64,000 nucleotides of DNA, taken from contig NZ_CP046703.1 in assembly GCF_009873495.1 (NCBI RefSeq), positions 2,790,001-2,854,000 of the forward strand, read 5' to 3'. A program made the position numbers and the translations under genes. This document shows positions 36,706-45,934 of the stretch, in pieces. Source of the DNA: Nostoc sp. ATCC 53789. Lineage in GTDB: Bacteria; Cyanobacteriota; Cyanobacteriia; Cyanobacteriales; Nostocaceae. The notes under the pieces were generated by a model, which saw only the letters and a list, made by a program, of their open reading frames with translations, did no database searches and was not told the DNA's origin. Each line of letters starts with the position of its first letter. Positions within the stretch are counted from its first letter, which is position 1.

Positions 36706-39099
36706 ATGAATTTTAACAAAGATGAAAGAAATGTCATTTTAATAGTTGATGATGCCCCTATTAATTTAGAGATATTATTCAAGCTTTTAGAGTATTACGG
36801 CTTGAAGGTTTTAGTATCTGAAGATGGAATGAATGCCATTGAAATTGCAGAGAATGCCTTACCTGACTTAATCTTATTGGATGTATTAATGCCAGGAATT
36901 GACGGCTTTGAAACTTGTAGACTTTTGAAAAAAAATCCAGCTACTCAAGATATTCCAGTAATATTTCTAACTGCTATAACCGATAAGATAGATCAAATCA
37001 AAGGTTTGAACCTTGGGGCAGTAGATTACATAACTAAACCTCTAGAAAATAAAGAGGTTTTAGCTAGGGTAAATATCCATTTACGTTTACGAAACCTCAC
37101 AAAAAAACTCACAGAGCAAAATAAACGTTTAGAAATAGAAATCTTTGAGCGCCAGCGAGTAGAAGAAGAACTGCGATGTCATTCAGCTGCATTAGATGAG
37201 TGGAACAATCGCTACCAAGCACTAATTCAAGCGAGTGGTCAAATTCTCTACGACTGGTACTTGGATACCAACGATATTAAATATGGTGGCAATGTAGAGC
37301 AAATATTAGGTTACTCTATGCCTGAGATGTTAGGAGGTTTGAAGCGTTGGTTAGAGTTAGTTCATCCTGATGATAGAAAATTATTCAATGAAGAGATTAA
37401 CCGCATTTTATCCGCAAAAGAGCGATTCCACCTTGAGTTTCGCGTCGCTCGCAAAGATGGCACTTACATCACAGTTGAAAATAATGGTTATATCTTTTTA
37501 GACTCTACAGGCAAAGTTGCTCGGATGGCGGGCTTTGTAATTGATATTACCGAACAGCAAGCTGTGCTACGTGAACGCAAAAATGCAGAGCAAAAAATTC
37601 GTGAGCAAGCAGCTTGGCTCGATATCACCACAGACGCAATTATCGTTCAAGATTTAGTTAACAAAATTCAATTTTGGAATAAAGGGGCTGAACATCTGTA
37701 CGGTTGGATGGCAGAAGAAGCATTGAGCAAGAATGCCAATCAGTTTTTGTATCAAAAGCAAAGTTTTGGTCAACTAAAAAACATCCAGAAAACTTTAGTT
37801 GAACATGGTTCGTGGCAAGGTGAATTATATCAAGTTACCAAACAAGGCCAAGAGATTATCGTTGCTAGCCGATGGACACTGGTAAATGATAATGAGGGAC
37901 AAGCTAAATCCGTCCTAATTGTCAACTCCGACATTACAGAGAAAAAACAACTGGAAGCGCAGTTTCTCCGCGCCCAGCGAATGGAGAGCCTTGGCACTCT
38001 AGCAAGTGGTATCGCCCACGATCTTAACAATGCACTAACACCTATGTTGATGACAGTGCAACTTTTAGAGGCACAGCTTCCAGATGAAAAAAGTCAGCAA
38101 TGGCTAACAATTATGGAAACAAATGTTAAGCGCACCGCAGATTTAGTTAAACAAGTGTTATGGTTTTCACGCGGCTCTGTAGGTAACTTTAAAACCTTAC
38201 AGGTGCGGTATTTGATTTCAGAAATTGAAAATATTATTAAGCAAACATTTTCCAGAGCTATTGAAATCCGTATTGATATTTCTGAGCAAAACTTATGGAA
38301 TATCTTTGGCGATGCTACCCAGTTACACCAAGTGCTAATGAACCTATGTATCAATGCTCATGATGCCATGCCTAATGGCGGTATTCTAAAGATTTCTGCG
38401 AAGAATTTCTGGGTTGATAGTCATTACGCCAAAATGAATATTGATGCTAAGGTAGGTTCTTATGTAATGATTAGCGTCTGTGATACAGGCATAGGAATTA
38501 AGAGAGAAATAGTAGATAGAATTTTTGAGCCATTTTTCACAACAAAAGAAGTCGGAAAAGGCACAGGGCTTGGTCTTTCAACAGTGCTTGGGATTATAAA
38601 AAGCCACTTCGGTTTTGTGAATGTAGTAACTGACGTGGGTAAAGGCACAGAGTTTCAAGTTTGCTTACCCGTCACGCAAACAATGGAGACAGATAGTAAA
38701 TTAGCTGGAGATGAATTACCACCGGGGCATGGAGAATTGATTCTCGTGGTTGATGATGAAGATTCAATTCGAGAGGTTACTCAAACCTGGTTAGAAAAAA
38801 ATGCCTATAAAGTTATAGTAGCTAGTGATGGTATTGATGCGATCGCACTATATACAGAATATCAACAAGAAATTAGTGTAGTCTTGATTGATATGATGAT
38901 GCCAAACATGGATGGGCCAACAACCATTAATGTGTTGAAGAAAATTAATCCAGAGATCAAAATTATTGGTGTTAGTGGATTAGCTTCCAATCATGAAATG
39001 ATTAAAATCCTTGGTAATAGTGTCAAAACCCTATTGTCCAAGCCCTACACCTCAAGCGACTTGTTAAGAAATTTACAGATGGTAATTAATACAAAGTAG
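36706..39099 (+). CDS. Hybrid histidine kinase (REC-PAS-PAS-HisKA-HATPase-REC)
   Basis: 797 residues, soluble. N-terminal receiver with LIVDDAPINLEIL and acceptor DLILLDVLMPGIDG. Two PAS domains (about 160-290 and 295-420). The HisKA box has the phospho-His in LASGIAHDLNNALTPML, and the ATPase has LHQVLMNLCINAHDAMPNGG and GTGLGLSTVLGIIKSHFG. The C-terminal receiver has VVDDEDSIREV and VVLIDMMMPNMDG. No dedicated partner gene is adjacent, so its signal and target are unknown. SD AGGAGG lies 6 bp before the ATG. Confidence 0.9.
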   Translation: MNFNKDERNVILIVDDAPINLEILFKLLEYYGLKVLVSEDGMNAIEIAENALPDLILLDVLMPGIDGFETCRLLKKNPATQDIPVIFLTAITDKIDQIKGLNLGAVDYITKPLENKEVLARVNIHLRLRNLTKKLTEQNKRLEIEIFERQRVEEELRCHSAALDEWNNRYQALIQASGQILYDWYLDTNDIKYGGNVEQILGYSMPEMLGGLKRWLELVHPDDRKLFNEEINRILSAKERFHLEFRVARKDGTYITVENNGYIFLDSTGKVARMAGFVIDITEQQAVLRERKNAEQKIREQAAWLDITTDAIIVQDLVNKIQFWNKGAEHLYGWMAEEALSKNANQFLYQKQSFGQLKNIQKTLVEHGSWQGELYQVTKQGQEIIVASRWTLVNDNEGQAKSVLIVNSDITEKKQLEAQFLRAQRMESLGTLASGIAHDLNNALTPMLMTVQLLEAQLPDEKSQQWLTIMETNVKRTADLVKQVLWFSRGSVGNFKTLQVRYLISEIENIIKQTFSRAIEIRIDISEQNLWNIFGDATQLHQVLMNLCINAHDAMPNGGILKISAKNFWVDSHYAKMNIDAKVGSYVMISVCDTGIGIKREIVDRIFEPFFTTKEVGKGTGLGLSTVLGIIKSHFGFVNVVTDVGKGTEFQVCLPVTQTMETDSKLAGDELPPGHGELILVVDDEDSIREVTQTWLEKNAYKVIVASDGIDAIALYTEYQQEISVVLIDMMMPNMDGPTTINVLKKINPEIKIIGVSGLASNHEMIKILGNSVKTLLSKPYTSSDLLRNLQMVINTK

Positions 39100-39102
39100 A
39101 TT

Positions 39103-39190
39103 TTGTCATTTGTCATTTGTCATTTGTCATTTGTCATTGGTTATTTCTACCTCATCTCCCATTCCCCATTCCCCATTCCCCATTGCCCAT
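39103..39190. repeat. TTGTCAT and CCCCATT heptamer repeats
   Basis: Four to five TTGTCAT units are followed by four CCCCATT units, just downstream of the kinase gene. Confidence 0.85.
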
Positions 39191-39233
39191 GAGTGGTAAT
39201 ATATTCTCATGGCTGCTCTAATCCTTGCTATTG

Positions 39234-39710
39234 ATGAACAAACTACTGGATGAAACGCTGTCAATTGAAACTGCTGAACGCATAAACAGCAGAGCTAGCA
39301 CTCCGTTTGATAATGCTTACAAAGCAGCATTGTCTACTGAGGGAGCAAGATATGTCCAAGGATTTTTAACTTTTGTGGGAAAGCCATACAGGCCGATTGA
39401 ACACAGTTGGATTGAACTAGGTGATGCCTCTGAGGTACGCATTATCGATCCCACATTACCGCACCTGAACAAAAATCCCCAAGAACTCTGGTATTTTGCA
39501 GCACAAAGGCTAACGGTTAAAAAATTGAAAGCCATCATTGAAGAATCGAAAGAAGATTATCCAGAAGATGAACCATTACCAATCTATGGCGATCCACCTT
39601 ATGAATATTATGGTGATGTGATGTTGGGTGGTCAGGACTATTTGGCAGCATATCAAGCCGCAGAAGCTAAGTGCAAAGAAATCAACAAACTCAACCCTGA
39701 GAGAAACTAA
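39234..39710 (+). CDS. Hypothetical protein, 158 residues
   Basis: Start ATG 39234 (MNKLLDETLSIETAERINSR); a TTG at 39225 is also open. Motifs seen: AALSTEGARYVQGFLTFVGK, HSWIELGDASEVRIIDPTLP, and an acidic Tyr-rich part DPPYEYYGDVMLGGQDYLAA. The middle recalls peptidase-like folds that present HSW...D, but a Cys nucleophile is not visible. I do not recognise a family. Confidence 0.65.
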   Translation: MNKLLDETLSIETAERINSRASTPFDNAYKAALSTEGARYVQGFLTFVGKPYRPIEHSWIELGDASEVRIIDPTLPHLNKNPQELWYFAAQRLTVKKLKAIIEESKEDYPEDEPLPIYGDPPYEYYGDVMLGGQDYLAAYQAAEAKCKEINKLNPERN

Positions 39711-39765
39711 ATAATTCGTAATGACGCTCGCGGACTCGCTAACGTAATTCTTAGTTACGAATTAT

Positions 39766-40170
39766 TTAATAAGATTTACCATCGCTGCCAAAGTATTCCC
39801 TATAGCCACAAATTTTGTCTCCACGCACATCAAAAGAAACCGCTACCCGATTTTTGTAAAGCTGCCCAAACAAAAGTCCCTCATCTCGAAACTCAAAAAC
39901 AGCCGTTGTTTCATTGCTCGTAACACGGTCTAAGCCGGTCAAGTTCAAACCAGGGCTGAAGGCTTCAAAAACGTACTCGAAAAATTCTCTAGCTCGCTGT
40001 TTACCGACATTCAAACCGTGGAATTTACCCATTGGAAACCAAAGGGTAAAGTCTTCTGTGAGCATATCTAACAATGCTTCCCACTCTCCAGTTGCCATAC
40101 CATACGTAAGATGCTCAAATGCCTGTCGAGCAACTTTTAAAGTATTTTCTGAGTCTTGTGTCATTCCCAC
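39766..40170 (-). CDS. SnoaL/NTF2-like protein
   Basis: 134 residues with the NTF2-like alpha/beta cone layout: an N-terminal helix (ENTLKVARQAFEHLTYGMAT), LLDMLTEDFTLWFPMGKFHG, then strands ending VSFDVRGDKICGYREYFGSD. Members bind or transform small hydrophobic ligands. It lies 35 bp downstream of the MDR gene on the same strand, so it may share that operon. Confidence 0.75.
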   Translation of the reverse strand: MGMTQDSENTLKVARQAFEHLTYGMATGEWEALLDMLTEDFTLWFPMGKFHGLNVGKQRAREFFEYVFEAFSPGLNLTGLDRVTSNETTAVFEFRDEGLLFGQLYKNRVAVSFDVRGDKICGYREYFGSDGKSY

Positions 40171-40205
40171 CCGCGCTAACTAGATATAAACTAATGCTGT
40201 GTGAC

Positions 40206-41213
40206 TTAAAACCTCACAACTACTTTCCCACAATTCTGACCACTGAAGAGATATTCTACAGCTTCGGGTATTGATTCTATGCCTTGAAAGTGTCTTGGGT
40301 CAACGGAAACTTTGAGTTTGTCTGTGTAGAACAGGTTTAATAGGCGATCGCGTGCCTCTGCCATATATTCTTTATAATGAGGCATGAGAAAGCCTCTCAC
40401 AGAAGCAGCTTTCCAAAATAGCTGGTGATAAAGGCGTGGTTGTGTAATTTCTTCTACATCTTTTGCGTATTCGGAGATGAAACCAACTACAATTAAGCGT
40501 CCCCGCACTGCCAAGTTTTCAACGCAGGTATCAAATACGGTTTTACCTACACAGTCAAAAATTAAATTAATCCCATTGGGGTATTCTTGCTTGAGGATGT
40601 GATTGAGATTTTCTGTGCGATAGTTGATAATGCGATCGCACCCTAATTCTCTCAGTAACTTTGCCTTCGCCTCAGAACTACAAGTACCAATGACATGATT
40701 CCCGGCTAACTTTGCCAATTGCACTGCAATATGACCGGTTCCCCCGGCGGCGGCTGTAACTAAAACCACTTCATTACTTTTCATCTCCCCCACTTGTTCC
40801 AATGCAACCAAAGCTGATACACCTGTAGGCATTAGTGTTAGCAACTCTGGCGTTGCTTCGCGCACCTTCACTGCTAAGTTTGCATCGATAACCTGATATT
40901 CTCGATAACCGCCGCCACGTGCAATAGTTATGACAGCATCACCAATTTGAAAATCTTTGACATTTTCACCCATAGCGATAACTTTCCCCACAGCTTCCAC
41001 ACCCAAATCAAAGGGAGGAATTAAGTTAATATATGGAACGTCACCACGACAAAGTAAGGTGTCAAAGCCACCGTTAACGCCAGCAAATTTATTTTGAATT
41101 AAAAGTTCGCTAGCCGCAGGTTTGGTAATAGGAATTTCGACAATTTTAATGGACAATTTAAAATCTTGATTCAGTTGATTTGCTATTAACTTTCTGTAGG
41201 TTTGTACATTCAT
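40206..41213 (-). CDS. MDR-family NAD(P)H oxidoreductase (quinone reductase-like)
   Basis: 335 residues. N-terminal GroES-like part (FAGVNGGFDTLLCRGDVPYI), a Rossmann domain with VLVTAAAGGTGHIAVQLAKL, and the NADPH-favouring region HVIGTCSSEAKAKLLRELGC. No structural or catalytic zinc Cys cluster is present, so it belongs to the zinc-free quinone reductase/enoyl reductase branch. It probably reduces an enone or quinone. It lies 122 bp downstream of the beta-hydroxylase gene. Confidence 0.83.
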   Translation of the reverse strand: MNVQTYRKLIANQLNQDFKLSIKIVEIPITKPAASELLIQNKFAGVNGGFDTLLCRGDVPYINLIPPFDLGVEAVGKVIAMGENVKDFQIGDAVITIARGGGYREYQVIDANLAVKVREATPELLTLMPTGVSALVALEQVGEMKSNEVVLVTAAAGGTGHIAVQLAKLAGNHVIGTCSSEAKAKLLRELGCDRIINYRTENLNHILKQEYPNGINLIFDCVGKTVFDTCVENLAVRGRLIVVGFISEYAKDVEEITQPRLYHQLFWKAASVRGFLMPHYKEYMAEARDRLLNLFYTDKLKVSVDPRHFQGIESIPEAVEYLFSGQNCGKVVVRF

Positions 41214-41335
41214 TGATACAAGTAATTCGGTGCAAATATTAAAAGCTATGTTGAGAAATTTAAATTTAGGGTACGTTCGTTATGTTTTCACCTAACGCAC
41301 TATTTATCAACAATACAAGGTGCATTTCACTATCC

Positions 41336-42157
41336 TTATAAAGCTTTATCCCACTCTAATTGATGAGCTAAACCATACTTGATAAAATCTTCTTCTTTAG
41401 CTTTATCGCTTTTACCAAAAACACCTAAGCTGTAAGGATTATCTTGCATCCGTTGTGTGACTTGCTCTTTCTCAAATCGGATCACTTCATCTCTAGGTTT
41501 ATCTGGTTTAAAAAAGTCTACAACCAAAACAGTTCTATCATAATTGGTGTAATTATGTGGACAGTGTGGATAGCTATGATCTAAAACCAGGAATTTTCCT
41601 TCATGCCAATAAAGTTGATCGTGGCATATTTTCATAGCCACATCTCCCTCTGGAACTATTAATCCCAAATACCCACGATTTGTATGAGGGTTATAGTTTA
41701 CATGCAGCTTAATATCTAATCCCGGATGGAATGTACCATAATAGACGTTTCTGATGATATCATCATCAATAAAATTCACATTTTTTATCAAATTAGCTAA
41801 ATTTGGAAAATACTTCTCTCTTAATAAAAGTGCTTTTTTTGATGCCTCATCTGGCCCATAATCAGGATATTGTATTTGATAAGCTTGAATATATTGTTCA
41901 ATAAAAAGACCTTGAAATAAAATACCAAAAGCGCTGTATTTTGCATTACCCTTGGTTTTAATCGTTTTACTTTTAGGCCCCAGAATATCGTAAGTTAACT
42001 TTAGCTCTTCATCAGATGCCTGGTTAATAAAGCGTTTAAATTCCTCTCTAATCACTTGCCAGTTATCTTCAAAGATTTTGAGAAAAGTAAATTGATTTGG
42101 GTCTATATTATATTCATTAAAGCTTTCCATTGTTTTTTCTCCTGAAGATGATTTCAT
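41336..42157 (-). CDS. Aspartyl/asparaginyl beta-hydroxylase family dioxygenase
   Basis: 273 residues. Fe(II)/2-oxoglutarate signature: the first iron His in GTFHPGLDIKLHVNY, then NRGYLGLIVPEG, and the second iron His with the 2-OG-binding Arg in DHSYPHCPHNYTNYDRTVLV. Bacterial members hydroxylate peptides or free small molecules. The gene is divergent from the amidohydrolase, ATG to GTG 80 bp apart, suggesting a shared control region. An alternative ATG at 42130 (MESFNEYNIDPN) has SD AGGAGAAAA on the coding strand and is perhaps the true start. Confidence 0.83.
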   Translation of the reverse strand: MKSSSGEKTMESFNEYNIDPNQFTFLKIFEDNWQVIREEFKRFINQASDEELKLTYDILGPKSKTIKTKGNAKYSAFGILFQGLFIEQYIQAYQIQYPDYGPDEASKKALLLREKYFPNLANLIKNVNFIDDDIIRNVYYGTFHPGLDIKLHVNYNPHTNRGYLGLIVPEGDVAMKICHDQLYWHEGKFLVLDHSYPHCPHNYTNYDRTVLVVDFFKPDKPRDEVIRFEKEQVTQRMQDNPYSLGVFGKSDKAKEEDFIKYGLAHQLEWDKAL

Positions 42158-42237
42158 AAAAAACCGTTATATATAATGATAGGATTTGCTCTTCGTTCAG
42201 ATTCGATGTTGGAATTCCTGACTAAACTCATTTTAGT

Positions 42238-43725
42238 GTGAGGTCTACTGTGTCCAAAACTCCCCTATTAGATCAAATTATCAAAAATGTGCGGGTAGTT
42301 CGTCCCCATCAGGATGCAATCGAACTACTTGATTTAGGCATTAAGGATGGAAAATTTGCTCAGATTGCCTCTAATATTAGCGCAGACACAGGCAAACAGG
42401 TATTTGATGGTAAAAACCTGCTAGGCTTTCCTGGAGTCGTGGATGCCCACATGCACGTCGGTATCTATCAACCTCTCGACAAAGATGCTCTGACTGAAAG
42501 CAAAGCAGCCGCAATGGGAGGCGTAACTACCAGCTTAAATTACATCCGTACAGGGCAGTATTATCTTAACAAAGGCGGCTCCTACCGCGATTTTTTTCCA
42601 GAGGTTTTGGCCTTATCCACAGGTAATTTTTTTGTAGATTACGCCTATCACATCGCACCTATAGCAAGCCAGCATATCGACGAAATACCTTTATTGTTTG
42701 AGGAATACGGTATATCTTCGTTTAAAATCTTCATGTTTTATGGCGGATATGGGTTGCATGGTTTATCAGACCAGCAAAACCTCTTTTTGATGATTAACAA
42801 AGAGGAAAGATACGACTTTGCCCATTTTGAATTTATTATGCGCGGTCTAACTCGCTTGATGGAAAAACATCCAGAAGCGCGAGATACTATCAGCTTGAGT
42901 TTGCACTGTGAAGTTGCAGAAATTCTCAACGCCTATACCAAAATAGTTGAAAATGATTCTAGTTTGAGCGGATTACACGCTTACAGTGCAGCGCGTCCGC
43001 CTCATTCCGAAGGTTTAGCAATTTGCATTGCTTCTTATTTGGCACATGAGACTAACTGTGCAAATATCAATTTGTTGCACCTAAGTTCGCGTAAAGCAAT
43101 GGAAGCAGCTTTGACTATGCAAACTGCTTTTCCTCACATCAATTTTCGGCGAGAAGTTACTGTCGGACATTTGCTATTAGATGTCGATACTCCTAATGGT
43201 ATTTGGGCAAAAGTCAACCCTCCTATCCGTCCTCGCGCTGATGTCGAATACTTATGGCAAGCAGTACTAAACAATCAAGTAGATTGGATAGTTAGCGACC
43301 ATGCTTGTTGTTCTGCTGAACAAAAAAGAAGTGCTAAAGACCCAAATAATATTTGGTTAGCAAAGTCTGGTTTTGGCGGTACAGAATATTTACTTTCTGG
43401 TGTATTTAGTGAAGGTAGCAAGCGGGGAATGTCTTACAACCAGATGGCTAAGTTGCTATCTTGGAACCCATCCCGGCGCTTTGGTTTGTTAGAAAAAGGT
43501 GATATCGCTGTTGGCTATGATGCTGATTTGGTGCTGGTAGACCCCAATGAAAGCTTTGTGGTACGTGCTGCTGAGTCTGAGTCACAACAAGGTTATACGC
43601 CTTTTGAAGGTGTAGAGTTAACGGGGCGGGTGAAGAGTACTTTTTTGCGTGGAAATCTTATTTATAACAATGGGCAAGTTTTAGGTTCACCCACTGGGCG
43701 GTATTTGAAACGCTCCCAGTCTTAA
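42238..43725 (+). CDS. Cyclic amidohydrolase (dihydropyrimidinase/dihydroorotase-like)
   Basis: 495 residues from GTG 42238; a second GTG at 42250 is possible. All metal ligands are present: HxH in GVVDAHMHVGIY, the carbamylated Lys in SSFKIFMFYGGYG, His in LSLHCEVAEI, His in NLLHLSSRKA and Asp in WIVSDHACCS. Such enzymes open cyclic amide rings (hydantoins, dihydropyrimidines, allantoin). The exact substrate cannot be read; it is distinct from PyrC by length and context. The bicupin and alpha/beta-hydrolase genes converge on it. Confidence 0.85.
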   Translation: MRSTVSKTPLLDQIIKNVRVVRPHQDAIELLDLGIKDGKFAQIASNISADTGKQVFDGKNLLGFPGVVDAHMHVGIYQPLDKDALTESKAAAMGGVTTSLNYIRTGQYYLNKGGSYRDFFPEVLALSTGNFFVDYAYHIAPIASQHIDEIPLLFEEYGISSFKIFMFYGGYGLHGLSDQQNLFLMINKEERYDFAHFEFIMRGLTRLMEKHPEARDTISLSLHCEVAEILNAYTKIVENDSSLSGLHAYSAARPPHSEGLAICIASYLAHETNCANINLLHLSSRKAMEAALTMQTAFPHINFRREVTVGHLLLDVDTPNGIWAKVNPPIRPRADVEYLWQAVLNNQVDWIVSDHACCSAEQKRSAKDPNNIWLAKSGFGGTEYLLSGVFSEGSKRGMSYNQMAKLLSWNPSRRFGLLEKGDIAVGYDADLVLVDPNESFVVRAAESESQQGYTPFEGVELTGRVKSTFLRGNLIYNNGQVLGSPTGRYLKRSQS

Positions 43726-43794
43726 ATAATTCCCTCTACATGAAAGTATTTGCAAGTTTAAAGTAGAGACAAAATTATTCTATAAGTTCAGCAT

Positions 43795-44586
43795 CTATTT
43801 ATTCCAATCCCAAGGATAGTATGTATGTAATGGCGGTTCCCAGGCATGGTAAGAAAGATGGGGGTTCCCTCCTCGTACTAAAGCAAAGTATCCGGTTTCT
43901 GTGTATGCTGGGGCGTGTGAAATCAATGGCGGTCGCCAAAAGTAACAGCCTGGAGTCATGTGACCAGCCTGTGTGGTGAGGCTGCCTTGGAGGACAAATT
44001 CCTCTTCGGGAATGGGATGATACTCTGCAAAAGGTTCGACGAACTGCGGTAAACACCCTAAAAGCCAAGTGCTTCTTCCACCGTCTAGCCCCTTCCGTAA
44101 AGTTTTTCTCATTGCTCCTGGGGGAAAGCCGGGGGTGATAGTAGCAGACCAAGGAATCAGTTCTGAACTGTACGAGGGTATATATAATTCTCTTTTTGCT
44201 TCTGGTAAATCATTCAGTGATTTCGTAAAGCTAGGATGGCGCTCAGGCATCCACAAAGCTTTAGTATTTTCGCTAATATTCCATGCTTCAATACAGACAC
44301 CTTTAGGAATAAAGGCATAAGTGTAGCGTCCGAGGCGAAGTTGCCCAATTCGTATTTCTCCACTGAGGACAAAGATTTCCACATCGCAATTGAAATAACC
44401 GGAACTATTCTCCCAGTTTTGTGTCCACTCAATTAATTCTGTAGACGCACCAGTTTCAGTATCAAAACTCAAGATACGTGTCAGTCCACCTTCCAGCAAA
44501 CCATCTACAAGCCAAGTTTTTTGGATGACATCTGCTGACTGAATAAACTCAATATGATCTCTTGCCATAATCTTTTTGTCAAACAC
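43795..44586 (-). CDS. Bicupin protein
   Basis: 263 residues (an alternative start at 44568 reads MARDHIEFIQSADVIQKTWL). Two cupin halves: FNCDVEIFVLSGEIRIGQLR with FIPKGVCIEAWN, and HPIPEEEFVLQGSLTTQAGH with YFWRPPLISHAPAYTETGYF. The second half keeps metal-ligand-like His and Glu; the first seems degenerate. The layout is like ureidoglycine aminohydrolase and related bicupins, which would fit a neighbouring ring-opening amidohydrolase, but identity is uncertain. It lies 12 bp after the hydrolase gene, so the two are co-transcribed. Confidence 0.72.
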   Translation of the reverse strand: MFDKKIMARDHIEFIQSADVIQKTWLVDGLLEGGLTRILSFDTETGASTELIEWTQNWENSSGYFNCDVEIFVLSGEIRIGQLRLGRYTYAFIPKGVCIEAWNISENTKALWMPERHPSFTKSLNDLPEAKRELYIPSYSSELIPWSATITPGFPPGAMRKTLRKGLDGGRSTWLLGCLPQFVEPFAEYHPIPEEEFVLQGSLTTQAGHMTPGCYFWRPPLISHAPAYTETGYFALVRGGNPHLSYHAWEPPLHTYYPWDWNK

Positions 44587-44598
44587 CTATCTAAAATT

Positions 44599-45423
44599 TT
44601 AAATACTTGAATTTTCTAGAAAATCTATGACTATCTGCGATATTTCTTCAGGCATTTGATTCATCATACAGATAGTTCCGCCTTCAATCTCAACCACCCT
44701 GCTATGAGGAATTGCTTTAGAAACAAAATATCTATTTTCTACTTTGGCTAAACCTAGCTTGTCAAAGGTTTTCATATCCTCAGTTCCCCATAAAATTAAG
44801 GTAGGAGACTTGATTAATTGAAATCTTGTTGGCGCGTTCAAACAGTAATCTTGTACAGCCCAAATCGCATATAAAGGATAGCCAGAGCTTTTTAAATCGT
44901 CTAAAACCCAACGTTGATTTAATTCTGGAGAGCCTACATATTGGGCCCGGGCTGACCATCTTTCCATGAGGTGGGAGCCATCTGCTTTTATTTTGAACCC
45001 GTCATTAAATCTTTTTAATAAAGCTGCTTTTCCTTCTTCATCGAAGCCAAAAGCATTACATAATATAAGTTTATCTACTTTTTCAGGATATGCTGCTGCC
45101 ACTTCTCCTGCCACAAAAGCACCCGTATGGTTTCCCAGGATGCTTATACTCGAAATACCTAATTCTTCCAAAAGAGCAATCACAGTTTTTGCGTAGTCTT
45201 CGGTAGAGTACATTCTTGGAGGTTTATCAGAATCACCTAATCCCAAAAAGTCCATAGCAATAACACGCCTTGTCTGAGCAAAGATAGACATTAGCTCACG
45301 AAATTCATCACTGCTTCTGGGATTTTGATGCAATAATAATAAAGGTTCTCCTTCGCCACCAATACGGTAAAGAATTTGTCCATCTTCGGTGTCTAAAAAA
45401 GCTCGTTTGATGGGTTTTTTCAT
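44599..45423 (-). CDS. Alpha/beta-fold hydrolase
   Basis: 274 residues. Oxyanion region LLLLHQNPRSSDEFRELM, DFLGLGDSDKP, then LGNHTGAFVAGEVAAA. In the nucleophile elbow the usual GxSxG reads GNHTGA, so Thr (or none) sits where Ser is expected. The acid is in LILWGTEDMKTFD; the catalytic His position is replaced by TICMMNQMPEE near the end. The active site therefore looks altered, and the protein may catalyse a non-classical reaction. It starts 36 bp after the emfourin gene. Confidence 0.75.
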   Translation of the reverse strand: MKKPIKRAFLDTEDGQILYRIGGEGEPLLLLHQNPRSSDEFRELMSIFAQTRRVIAMDFLGLGDSDKPPRMYSTEDYAKTVIALLEELGISSISILGNHTGAFVAGEVAAAYPEKVDKLILCNAFGFDEEGKAALLKRFNDGFKIKADGSHLMERWSARAQYVGSPELNQRWVLDDLKSSGYPLYAIWAVQDYCLNAPTRFQLIKSPTLILWGTEDMKTFDKLGLAKVENRYFVSKAIPHSRVVEIEGGTICMMNQMPEEISQIVIDFLENSSI

Positions 45424-45459
45424 AAGATCCTGATAAATTCATTTAACTTATTCAGCAAA

Positions 45460-45759
45460 TTACCTTTTTTGTGCAATACTTTGCAGCCATTCAATCAGGG
45501 GTCTTAAGGTTCCTGGCAATGCTGCCTCACTGACAGTCACTGTATGCTGCTTGCCGTTATCTTCTACTGTCAACTTATACTGAAAGCGATCGCTCTGGGG
45601 ATTTGGCGAGGTAATTAGTTCAGGTAGCCTAAATAAATCTGCAACTTCCACCAGGCGGGGAAGTGTCGCAGCTTCATCCGGCGGGAGAGTGTCTGTATCA
45701 ACAGTTGTCTTCTTGCTGATTCCAGCAAAGCCACCTGTGCGTTCAAAGGATATCCGCAT
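45460..45759 (-). CDS. Emfourin-like inhibitor of the adjacent M4 protease
   Basis: 99 residues: MRISFERTGGFAGISKKTTV, then LPRLVEVADLFRLPEL, FQYKLTVEDNGKQHTVTVSE and PGTLRPLIEWLQSIAQK. This is the pattern of emfourins (M4in), small proteins that inhibit protealysin-like peptidases and are encoded beside them. The protease gene lies 175 bp upstream on the same strand. Activity is inferred from family and position. Confidence 0.8.
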   Translation of the reverse strand: MRISFERTGGFAGISKKTTVDTDTLPPDEAATLPRLVEVADLFRLPELITSPNPQSDRFQYKLTVEDNGKQHTVTVSEAALPGTLRPLIEWLQSIAQKR

Positions 45760-45934
45760 TTTTTGCTCTCCGTTGTGTTATTTAGTTGGGATAAATACTT
45801 AAAATGGGAGACGATAGTTCTCACACCCCACTTTAGCAACAATACACAACAGATTTATCAGTCCTGAGTGTTGAGTGAGGGAGTGGAAGGTATTGACTAT
45901 TTATTCCTGACTCCTCACTCCTCACTCATAACTT

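Noticed and set aside
42238..43725. Pyrimidine-biosynthetic dihydroorotase (PyrC)
   Set aside because: Length (495) and motifs fit the dihydropyrimidinase/hydantoinase branch better, and no pyr gene is nearby.
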